DNA of 64,000 nucleotides from Acidobacteriota bacterium (GTDB lineage: Bacteria; Acidobacteriota; Terriglobia; Acidiferrales; UBA7541). The DNA lies in the NCBI GenBank assembly GCA_003167215.1, contig PMTV01000039.1, positions 1-64,000 of the forward strand, read 5' to 3'. This document shows, piece by piece, positions 10,255 through 18,658 of this stretch. Under the pieces are notes generated by a model. That model was not told where the DNA came from. It saw only the letters and a list, made by a program, of their open reading frames with translations, and made no database searches. The number at the start of each line of letters is the position of its first letter. The first letter of the stretch is position 1. Made by a program: the position numbers and the translations under genes.

Positions 10255-11925
10255 CTAATTACTGACCCCGTCGTTAGCGGCTACCTGGACTTCCTTTTCG
10301 GCCGCGTCGGCTTCCTGTTGTTGTTTTGCCAAATCGGCCGCGGCGTTGGGATCGACTTGCGCCACACCGTCAGGATTGGGCTTCGAGACAGCAGATCCAG
10401 CCGGAGCGGCGGGCATGCCATTCTTGCCCTGGTTCTTTGCCAGCTCGCCAAGGCCGTCGTCAATCTGCTCGCGGAAATGATTATGCATTTCCTGCAGGTC
10501 GTTGACTGAGACGGCAAATTGCGAACCCGAGCTGCAGTCGCCCTTTTGGCTGCCGCTGACGAGCACCTTCACGTTCTGGTTGGCGTCAGGCGTGTCGTCG
10601 ATTCGAGTAAGAACATCGCCCTGGCTCAAGGAACATTCGGTGCCGTCTGCCAGTTGTGGGTTGAGAGTGTCAGCAACGATGAAAGTGCGCAGATTGGGAT
10701 TCAGCGCGTCCGGCGGTACTTCGGCCGGAGTAGCTGAGGCTGATTGTGAAGAGTCTGCCGCCGGCGCTGCTGCCGCCGGAGCACTGGCTTGTGCCGCTGC
10801 GGCATCACGTTCCGCCGCGATCTCTGCTTTAACCTCATCAGCGATCGCCTGCTTTACTTCCGGTGTTAGGACAACCGCGCTCTGAGCTCCGCCGCCTGAG
10901 TCTGCTGGAGCCCCTCCCGGATCGCCACCGGCGCTCGCATTCGCAGCAACAGTGGCGTTAGCTGCTGCCTGAGCTGCATACGCGGCCTGAAGATTTTGCG
11001 ATATCAGGTAGTCCGTGAGCCAAAATGCTGGAGCTGCATAGACGGGGTACGGATTGAAAAAATATCCATAGTATCCATACCAGGGCGCGCCGCCCCAGCC
11101 CCAACCCCAGCCGATCCCTGGGCCCCATCCACCGTAGGCCCATCCATAATACCCACCTCCCCAATAAGCTCCGGGGTAGTAGTGGTTGTAGTAGCCACCA
11201 TGCCAGTAACCTCTTCCGTAAGCGCGTGCATAGGCATGACCGCCTCTATAGTAGGTGCGGCTTGAGAAGTTGCGGCCGCCGCGTGAGAAGTTGTGTTCTG
11301 TGTAGCCTCGGCCCCGTCCTGTACTAACCACCCGGCTGCCATCTGCACGCCTGGACGAAACGGTTCGGCTGCCGTTGGCACCGTGGTTTATGGTCGTACC
11401 GCTTTTGGTGTGAATCGAGCTGACCTTGCCGTTGGAACCGAAGTTCGCTTTCGTTCCGCTCTTCGTCGAAACGCTAGTTGTTTTGCCAGCGCCGTTGGTT
11501 GACCTTGTGTTTCCATGGGCGGTTGTAACCGTCTTTCCGCCTTTGGCGCCCCCGGTCGAGGCTGACTTAGCGCCGCCCGCTGTGCTGCCCTTGGCACCGC
11601 CCGCTGTGGTCGTCTTGGCACCGCCGGCTGTGGTTGTCTTAGCACCACCTGCCGTAGTCGTCTTGGCGCCGCCTGCTGTGGTGGTGTGAGAGCCACCCGC
11701 CGTGGTTGTCTTGCCGCCACCAGACGTGTTGGCGTGCGATCCGCCGGATGTGTTGGCGTGCGAGCCGCCGGATGAAGATTTTGCCGGGGCGGAGGCATGC
11801 GATCCGCCTCCACCTGAAGACTTATTCTTCTGGCCCCAAGCAAAACTCGGAACCATGAGTAAAATCAGAAACACAATGCACTTCCCGGCGATATTTCTAC
11901 CTGGATGGACCAATTTCATCGTCAT
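10255..11925 (-). CDS. Exported low-complexity protein with GGAKTTTA repeats and Gly/Tyr/Trp-rich segment
   Basis: Signal peptide (CIVFLILLMVPSFAWG), S/T/G/A/K repeats, GYYGWAYGGWGPGIGWGWGWGG region. Confidence 0.7.
   Translation of the reverse strand: MTMKLVHPGRNIAGKCIVFLILLMVPSFAWGQKNKSSGGGGSHASAPAKSSSGGSHANTSGGSHANTSGGGKTTTAGGSHTTTAGGAKTTTAGGAKTTTAGGAKTTTAGGAKGSTAGGAKSASTGGAKGGKTVTTAHGNTRSTNGAGKTTSVSTKSGTKANFGSNGKVSSIHTKSGTTINHGANGSRTVSSRRADGSRVVSTGRGRGYTEHNFSRGGRNFSSRTYYRGGHAYARAYGRGYWHGGYYNHYYPGAYWGGGYYGWAYGGWGPGIGWGWGWGGAPWYGYYGYFFNPYPVYAAPAFWLTDYLISQNLQAAYAAQAAANATVAANASAGGDPGGAPADSGGGAQSAVVLTPEVKQAIADEVKAEIAAERDAAAAQASAPAAAAPAADSSQSASATPAEVPPDALNPNLRTFIVADTLNPQLADGTECSLSQGDVLTRIDDTPDANQNVKVLVSGSQKGDCSSGSQFAVSVNDLQEMHNHFREQIDDGLGELAKNQGKNGMPAAPAGSAVSKPNPDGVAQVDPNAAADLAKQQQEADAAEKEVQVAANDGVSN
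11542..11769 (-). repeat. Degenerate 24-bp tandem coding repeat (GGAKTTTA units)
   Basis: Successive GGSHANTS/GGSHTTTA/GGAKTTTA/GGAKGSTA/GGAKSAST octapeptides. Confidence 0.8.
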
Positions 11926-12217
11926 CTCCTCTTTTTGGAACTTTGTCTTTTCACTTCAAGCCAGCAAGAATGTTTAACCCTCAATGATTCCGTATGTTTC
12001 GGATGGCAATGGTCTTTCTCGAATACGCATAAGATTAGACTGACAAGAACCGCCGGTAACTGAAAAAAGGAAAAGGTGCGCTCAATCCGTACCCCCGAGC
12101 GTGGACGGACAAATCCACGAAAGATATCCGACTACACTTCATACTCCTCCGCAAAAAGGCATACTACGAGGGGCTGCAATCAATCTCCGGAAACTATAAT
12201 CCCAGCTTTAACAGACT

Positions 12218-12239
12218 GTCAATTCCAAACGGAATTGAC
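12218..12239 (-). terminator. Perfect 9-bp inverted repeat at the 3' end of the GH18-CE4-GT2 gene
   Basis: gtcaattcc-aaac-ggaattgac; touches the minus-strand stop codon; no T-run. Confidence 0.35.
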
Positions 12240-15200
12240 TAGGACTGCACAACCGGAGCCGGCATTTGAGGCTCGACGCCGCGCCATCCGACCGGGCGTC
12301 CCTGGACCGCTTCTTTCAACGCGCGGAAGAGCACGACGTACATCATTTGGCGATAGTAAAAGCGCTGGAGAATGAGCGGCGCGAGCAAAGTCCAGTCTTC
12401 GTTTTTCTCCAGAGCAAACGCGACGACACAGGTCAAGAGGTCAATTAACATGAAGATGGCAAAGAAAACCAACGAACGCTCCACATCCTGAAGCGTCCAA
12501 AGCTGCGGCAAACGGGCGATTCGAAGCTGCGCAAGGCCCCAGAGAGCGATGGAAAGTATAAACAGGAGATCGATCACGGGTGAAACCAGCGGAAGAATAA
12601 TTTGGAACAGGAAAATATTGGGGATGGCAATCCAACCCAGAGTGCCATAGCGCGGTTTGCCCACAGCGTCACGATGTTTCCATACAGCTTGCAGGGTGCC
12701 GAAGGTCCAGCGGAATCGCTGGCGAATCAGAGCTTCCACCGTGTCCGGGACTTCCGTGCGCCCGATGGCATCTTCGTCGTACAAAATCTTCCACCCGTTG
12801 CGGCGAATGGTCAGGGTGAGGTCGGTATCTTCCGCCACGGTGTCGCCCGAAAATCCGCCGTTGGCGCGAAGCAAGTTCGTGCGCCAGGCTCCTGCCGCGC
12901 CGGGTACTACCGGAATGCAATTCAGCAAATCGAATGCGCGCTTTTCCAGGTTCTGGCTGGTGATGTACTCGAGCGCCTGCCAGCGCGTGAGCCACTTATT
13001 GCGGTTCATCACCTTGACGTTGCCGGCGACCGCGCCGACTTTTGGATCCGCGAAATGCCGCACCAGCCGCGGGACCGCTTCCGGATCCACAATCGTATCG
13101 GCATCGATGGAGACAACGATATCGCCTGCGGCTTCCGACAGCGCATGATTGAGCGCAGCCGGTTTGCCGCGATTTGGCTGCAGCAACAAACGCACGCGCG
13201 GGTCGCGGCCAAAATTGGAGCGGACGAGCTCGGCCGTGCGGTCGGTGGAACCGTCGTCTATCACCAGGATCTCAAGTTTCGGATAAGCGGAGATAAGAGC
13301 AGAACGAACGGTATCGACGATAACTGATTCCTCGTTATACGCCGGAATCATCACGGTGACTTCCGGCTGGTATTCGGGATGATCCGCCGGATTGGGCCTG
13401 AGTTTTTCGGCGAGCGCCAACAATCCGATTACGAGAGCGCGTCCGCTGACAAGCAAAATTCCGGTCATGAAAATGAACGCAATGCCGAAACGGAACCAGC
13501 GGAAGGCTTCAAAGGCAAACGCATCGGCGCGCGCGAGCAGCCACTCCTCATGGGTCAGCGGCGGCATCACTTGCGCGCGTGTTTGGCCCAGGAGAGTTGC
13601 CACCGAAACGAATTCGTAGCCTTTCGCGCGCAAGCCATCAATAATTTGCGGCAGCGCTGCGACGGTGTGGCTGCGGTCGCCACCGCCATCGTGCATCAGG
13701 ATGATGTTTCCCTTGCTGGTTTGCACGTCGGCTATCACGCGCTGGACGATGGTATCCACGGGCGGAGGCGCGCCGCCGTCCGGTTCGCCCCAGTCGTGCG
13801 GATCGATTTGCGCGCCGACGATGATGTAGCCCATGGCCTGGGGAATGGGCAGCATGGCGATTTCACTGGCCGTTTCGGGCTGATGATCAATGCCGTAGGG
13901 CGGCCGAAAAAGCAGAGTTTTCACCCCGAGATTACTTTCCAGCAGGAGCTCGGTAAGATTCAATTCGAACTGGAGCTGGGATTTTGAAATGGTTTCAAAG
14001 TCAGGATGCGTGAAGGTATGATTGCCGACTTCGTTTCCGAGATCGAACTCACGCTTTACGATTTTCGGATCCTGGTTCGCGGACTCGCCGATCACGAAAA
14101 AGGCCGCGGGAGCCTGTTTCTGATGCAGGATGTCGACGATCTTAGGCGTCCACTCGGGGTCCGGACCATCGTCGAATGTGAGCGCTACTTTGTGCGGCAG
14201 CCATCCCATCTGGTCGATACGCCAGGAGAGCGGATAGGTTTTGAATGTTTCGTCGGTGAAAAGATCGGTAGAAGCATCGTAATCGAATTCACGCCGGCCG
14301 CTCTGAGGCGTGGAGGTTATGCGCCAGATATCGCCTTGGCCTTCGAGAATTAAATCGTAGCCCGGCGGAACGTCCTGCACTTTGCTGCGAATCGCGTCGT
14401 CGGGATGCGTGGCGTCCCAAATAAACCATATGGACGGGTCTTCCATTCCCAAGCGCCACAATGCGGTGCCGCGGACTCCGGCGCGCTCGGCGACGCGCAG
14501 TTCGTTGTAAGCCGTCAGGGCGTCGAGCATCCATACTTGGTGCACATTATTCTTTTCATCTTCATAGGAATAATGCGGACTTAGGGAATCGGAATCGAAC
14601 TCCACGTCGGTTTCCGATTCCACCGCGGTGACGATGGCTTGTTGGAATGTGACGGGCTGGGCTATCGGGTGCGGAGTGGCCTTCGATTTTGCCTCCCAGT
14701 CATAGCCGTAATTCGCGATACCCATCACGATTTTTTCCGGCGGAACAAGCTTGGTGATGTTCTGTATGTTAGTGACGAACCAGTCTTGGGCAGCGATAGG
14801 GCCGGGATCGGATGTGGGATAGTGAAAATCGTAGTTCATCAGGATCATGGCGTCGGTTTGCGCCGCCAGATACTTGTAGTCGTAGGTCCAGTCCGCGGCC
14901 GGGAGCGCAATCATCAGTTTTAAATTCGCGGCGCGAAGCGATTCGCCCAAGTCATGAATAAAACGCTGAAAATCCTCCATGCTGGATTTCGGCACTTGCT
15001 CGAAATCAACGACGATGCCGGGCTCGTGCTGCTGGGTGGCGAAATCGGTGAGCTCCTTGGTCAGGCGCTCGCGAGCTGCCGGTTTCGCCAGCATTTCCGC
15101 CATATCTTTTATGGCCCAGTCCTTTCCGTTGTAGTTATTGACCATGGACATGATCGGGATTTCGAGACCGGTCGATTTCACGGACTTCATCCAGGCGTCC

Positions 15201-15625
15201 AACTTCGTGTTTTGGTCAATTTCCAAATGGCCGTCGGTCCAGGCTGCGTGCAGCGCATCAGGAATCAGCAAGTCGATATCGTGGTAATGCAACTGAAGGG
15301 AGGCCAAGCTGGAAGGATCATCTTCTTCGTAGAACGCGGCGCGCAACGGATCGTAGTTCTGCGGGATCTTGCCCAACGCCGCGATCTTGCGCTTGCGGCC
15401 ACGGGTAGGTTTAGGCTTCAGAAGCGGGAGACGAGCGCGAATCGCGTGCAGGCCTGCGTGGTTGTCCGCTTGCAGAATATCCGGGAGTTCCGGGTTGCGG
15501 CCGACGTTGATCAGAAAAATAACAAGCACGATGGTGAAAAGGCCGCCCGCAACTTCCATGACACGGCGAGTGCGCCGCCAGCGGCGCCGCTCTTGATCGT
15601 AGAAAATAGGCTTGCGTTCAGGCAT
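12239..15625 (-). CDS. Multidomain GH18-like / polysaccharide deacetylase (CE4) / glycosyltransferase family 2 membrane protein
   Basis: GH18-like GIVVDFEQVP and MILMNYDFHYP; CE4 motifs KVALTFDDGPDPEWTP and NHTFTHPD; GT2 VTVMIPAYNEESVI, IDDGSTDRT, EDTDLTLTIRRNGW, RQRFRW plus C-terminal TMs. Confidence 0.9.
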   Translation of the reverse strand: MPERKPIFYDQERRRWRRTRRVMEVAGGLFTIVLVIFLINVGRNPELPDILQADNHAGLHAIRARLPLLKPKPTRGRKRKIAALGKIPQNYDPLRAAFYEEDDPSSLASLQLHYHDIDLLIPDALHAAWTDGHLEIDQNTKLDAWMKSVKSTGLEIPIMSMVNNYNGKDWAIKDMAEMLAKPAARERLTKELTDFATQQHEPGIVVDFEQVPKSSMEDFQRFIHDLGESLRAANLKLMIALPAADWTYDYKYLAAQTDAMILMNYDFHYPTSDPGPIAAQDWFVTNIQNITKLVPPEKIVMGIANYGYDWEAKSKATPHPIAQPVTFQQAIVTAVESETDVEFDSDSLSPHYSYEDEKNNVHQVWMLDALTAYNELRVAERAGVRGTALWRLGMEDPSIWFIWDATHPDDAIRSKVQDVPPGYDLILEGQGDIWRITSTPQSGRREFDYDASTDLFTDETFKTYPLSWRIDQMGWLPHKVALTFDDGPDPEWTPKIVDILHQKQAPAAFFVIGESANQDPKIVKREFDLGNEVGNHTFTHPDFETISKSQLQFELNLTELLLESNLGVKTLLFRPPYGIDHQPETASEIAMLPIPQAMGYIIVGAQIDPHDWGEPDGGAPPPVDTIVQRVIADVQTSKGNIILMHDGGGDRSHTVAALPQIIDGLRAKGYEFVSVATLLGQTRAQVMPPLTHEEWLLARADAFAFEAFRWFRFGIAFIFMTGILLVSGRALVIGLLALAEKLRPNPADHPEYQPEVTVMIPAYNEESVIVDTVRSALISAYPKLEILVIDDGSTDRTAELVRSNFGRDPRVRLLLQPNRGKPAALNHALSEAAGDIVVSIDADTIVDPEAVPRLVRHFADPKVGAVAGNVKVMNRNKWLTRWQALEYITSQNLEKRAFDLLNCIPVVPGAAGAWRTNLLRANGGFSGDTVAEDTDLTLTIRRNGWKILYDEDAIGRTEVPDTVEALIRQRFRWTFGTLQAVWKHRDAVGKPRYGTLGWIAIPNIFLFQIILPLVSPVIDLLFILSIALWGLAQLRIARLPQLWTLQDVERSLVFFAIFMLIDLLTCVVAFALEKNEDWTLLAPLILQRFYYRQMMYVVLFRALKEAVQGRPVGWRGVEPQMPAPVVQS

Positions 15626-15655
15626 CGGGACAATCCAAGCTAGCCGTCCATCAAG

Positions 15656-17098
15656 ATGGTGTCAATTACTCAACACACTAAGATGCGCGTGAGTGTAAGC
15701 CTCGCTGTATTGGCTGGGCTGGCTCTGCGATTGTTCTTCGTGCTGTGGTTCCCCATCACAGAATCGGGCGATGCTCCATTCTACATTGAGCTGGCCTGGA
15801 ATTGGCTCAAGAAGGGAGTGTACGGATTTCCTGTAAACGGTCAGCTCACTCCGGTGGACATGCGCGTACCAGGCTATTCCGCGTTTCTGGCAGCAGTGTT
15901 CGCTTTCGCGGGGAATTCTCCGCGAGCCGTGTTGCTGGCGCAGGTGGTGATGGATATGGCCACGTGTTTCTTGATCGCGCTGATCGCGGCGCGGCTTGCT
16001 CCGGCAGCGGCCCGCAGACGCGTGGCGCTGGCGGGGCTTTGGCTCGCGGCGCTTTGCCCGTTTACGGCGAATTATACCGCCGTGCCGCTCACCGAAACGC
16101 TGACGACATTTCTCACCACGCTTGCGGTTTTGGTTTTGCTGGAAACCGAACTTGGCAAAAAGATCGATGCGGCATCCGGCTTTGGGTTCACCACGGGACT
16201 TCGGAATCCATGGTTCCTGGCCGGAATCGTTGTGGGATTCGGCACTCTGGTGCGGCCGGAAACCCCCATTCTGCTTGTGGCCGCTGGTTTGGTCCTGGCG
16301 AAGAAGTGGTGGCGGCCGGTGAATTGGACGAAGCTTTTGCGAGCCGGATTGTTGCTCGCAGCCGGAGTGATCCTGCCGCTGGTTCCGTGGGCCGCACGCA
16401 ACTGGCGCACGCTGCACGAGGTGCAATTTCTGGCGCCGCGATACAGCGAATTGCCGGGAGAATACACCCCGCTCGGCTTCATCAGTTGGACTAATACATG
16501 GCTTTGGCACTTCCGGGACGTATACCTCACAGATTGGAGACTGAACGGGGAGGAAATTCCGATTGACGAAATTCCCGCTTCGGCCTTCGACTCGCCCGCG
16601 GAACGCGCGCGCGTTTCCGATTTGCTGGATCAATATAATGATGATTTGACGGTGGGGCCGGCGCTGGACCAGCAGTTTCGCGAGATTGCCCGCGAGCGAA
16701 CCCGCCGGGACCCCTTGCGCACTTATCTAAAAATTCCGTTTCTGCGCTCGTTTACTCTATGGTTCACGCCTCGGATCGAGTTGCTTCCTTATTCCGGGCG
16801 TTTGCGGCCGGTGCGGGTGGAGTGGGAGGACGACCGTCCGGATTTTCTTACGACGCTCAGTTTGGTTGCCGCGAATTTTGTTTATTTGGGCCTCGCGCTG
16901 GCGGGAATTTGGATCGCACGGCGAGAGCCCGGCACGGCGCTGCTGATTACGTTTATCATTTTGCGAACGGCATTCTTCACCACGTTTGTTGAAACTCCCG
17001 AGCCGCGCTACGTGCTCGAATGTTTCCCCGCTGTGATCGCATTGGGCGCACAGGTTTTTGCCGGCCGCCGCTACGATTCCTCCATAGGCTCGGGGTGA
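15656..17098 (+). CDS. Glycosyltransferase family 39 / ArnT-like membrane protein
   Basis: Multi-TM, ESGDAPFYIELAWNWLKKGVYGF and TPVDMRVPGYSAFLAAVF typical of GT39/PMT_2 proteins. Confidence 0.75.
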   Translation: MVSITQHTKMRVSVSLAVLAGLALRLFFVLWFPITESGDAPFYIELAWNWLKKGVYGFPVNGQLTPVDMRVPGYSAFLAAVFAFAGNSPRAVLLAQVVMDMATCFLIALIAARLAPAAARRRVALAGLWLAALCPFTANYTAVPLTETLTTFLTTLAVLVLLETELGKKIDAASGFGFTTGLRNPWFLAGIVVGFGTLVRPETPILLVAAGLVLAKKWWRPVNWTKLLRAGLLLAAGVILPLVPWAARNWRTLHEVQFLAPRYSELPGEYTPLGFISWTNTWLWHFRDVYLTDWRLNGEEIPIDEIPASAFDSPAERARVSDLLDQYNDDLTVGPALDQQFREIARERTRRDPLRTYLKIPFLRSFTLWFTPRIELLPYSGRLRPVRVEWEDDRPDFLTTLSLVAANFVYLGLALAGIWIARREPGTALLITFIILRTAFFTTFVETPEPRYVLECFPAVIALGAQVFAGRRYDSSIGSG

Positions 17099-18495
17099 AT
17101 CGTCAGACGAAAAATTTGAGGGAATCTTTCCTTCACGCGGTCTTCGAGGGCGGCGGTGATGTCGTGAACCGCCGTGATCGGAAGGCTTCCGTCCATGGCG
17201 CAATGGCAGGAGACCAGGATTTTGTGATCGGCGCTGCGCACGCGAACGTCGTGGCAATCCACCAGCTCGTGATATTCCGATTGGAGTGAATTCAGAAAAT
17301 GCTGAACTGAGCGGGCGAGTTCCTTCATCTCCTCGGCGCCGCCAATTCGCACGCCGAGCGGTTCGATGTGAATGTTGACGCGCGCGCCGGGGTCGGTAGC
17401 TTGCAGGATTTCATTTTCGAGTTCCGTGGCGCGACGATGGGCTTCGCGCAAGCTTGATCCTTCCTCGACTTCCAGATGCAATTCGATGAAGAGATGCCCG
17501 TCGTAGTGATTCGCCGATATTTCGTGAATGGCGAGGCCGCGTCGCTGGGCGATGGCGCGAATGGTTTCGAAGGGATGCTCGTTCTGCCGGGCGCGCGGCT
17601 CGACGTGGACCACCACGTCCGCGGGGACGATCTGGCCGATGCGTTTCTCTACCGATTCACTGGCGGCGTGTGCCTGCTCGAGACTGGCTGTGCGCGGTAC
17701 GCTGATGGTGACGTCCACGAAATAACGCTGGCCGGCACGGCGGACGCGCACGCGTTCGGTGCGCAACACACCTTCGGTTTTATCCACGGCAGCGGTGATT
17801 CGCTCGCGCAGGCCGCTGGGAGCCACGTCGAGCAACGCGTCGGCGGTGCGTTTGCCAAGCCGCGAGCCGATCCAGATGATCACGCCGGCGACGCCGAGTG
17901 CCGCTACCGCGTCCAGCTTGCCGAGCCAGGGGATGCCAAATTTCAATCCGAGCCATGCTCCGGTAATACCGAGAATGACGACGAACGTGCTCCACACGTC
18001 CGTGGAGAAATGCAGGGCGTCGGCTTCCAGGGCTTCGCTGGGATATTTTTTCGCGACACGGTTCAACGCGCGCGAGCGAATGAAATCGATCCCCATGGCA
18101 AACGCGAGGATGAGGATGGCAGTAAGGCTGGGACGCATTTCGACGGAGTGAAACACGAGACGCTGGATCGCCTCCCAGATAATGTAAATGGCGGTGAACA
18201 GCAAAAGGGCGGTTTCGACGAACGCGGAAAAACTTTCCACTTTACCGTGGCCGTAGAGGTGGTCGGAGTCGGGAGGCTTGTCCGACACGCGCACGGAAAG
18301 ATAGGTGATGACGGCGGCGACCAGATCGAGACTCGAGTGCAGCGCCTCGGACAGAATTCCCAAGCTGCCGGTGAGCGCAACAAGAAAAACCTTCAGCGTG
18401 ACAAGCACCACCGCCGAACCAATCGAGCCAAGCGCCGCCAATCGTTTTTCACGGGAAGCTTGGTCGCTAGCGGCCATCGCCGGCACAGATGACAT
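17071..18495 (-). CDS. Cation diffusion facilitator family transporter
   Basis: LALTGSLGILSEALHSSLDLVAAVITYLSVRVSDKPPDSDHLYGHGKVESF and later EADALHFSTDVWSTFVV CDF motifs. Confidence 0.92.
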   Translation of the reverse strand: MSSVPAMAASDQASREKRLAALGSIGSAVVLVTLKVFLVALTGSLGILSEALHSSLDLVAAVITYLSVRVSDKPPDSDHLYGHGKVESFSAFVETALLLFTAIYIIWEAIQRLVFHSVEMRPSLTAILILAFAMGIDFIRSRALNRVAKKYPSEALEADALHFSTDVWSTFVVILGITGAWLGLKFGIPWLGKLDAVAALGVAGVIIWIGSRLGKRTADALLDVAPSGLRERITAAVDKTEGVLRTERVRVRRAGQRYFVDVTISVPRTASLEQAHAASESVEKRIGQIVPADVVVHVEPRARQNEHPFETIRAIAQRRGLAIHEISANHYDGHLFIELHLEVEEGSSLREAHRRATELENEILQATDPGARVNIHIEPLGVRIGGAEEMKELARSVQHFLNSLQSEYHELVDCHDVRVRSADHKILVSCHCAMDGSLPITAVHDITAALEDRVKERFPQIFRLTIHPEPMEES

Positions 18496-18514
18496 GCGGT
18501 GGATTATACGCGCG

Positions 18515-18612
18515 CCCAGGGCGGTTTCAGCGACCTGCCGGAGGGATTCTGCATGTAGGTGAGAACGGTCGTGTCGCTGCCGAGACCGGGAATGTTTCGC
18601 GGCGAGCGAGAC
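18515..18612 (-). pseudogene. Relic of the 3' region of a TldE/PmbA-like gene
   Basis: Minus-strand translation RSPRNIPGLGSDTTVLTYMQNPSGR aligns with SLRNILGIGSDSDVSTYMQNPAGG of the gene at 23617..25470; DNA similarity visible by eye to about 23745-23850. Confidence 0.75.
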
Positions 18613-18658
18613 GGGAGTACCGGGACAGGGAATTCCGAGGTTATAATCGCGGCAACTT

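Noticed and set aside
11426-11689. Plus-strand ORF rich in VVVLAPPA repeats
   Set aside because: It is the complement of the GGAKTTTA repeat-coding region of the minus-strand gene
17071-17098. 28-bp overlap of the convergent GT39 and CDF gene ends
   Set aside because: Short convergent 3' overlaps are common in compact bacterial genomes; no further signal
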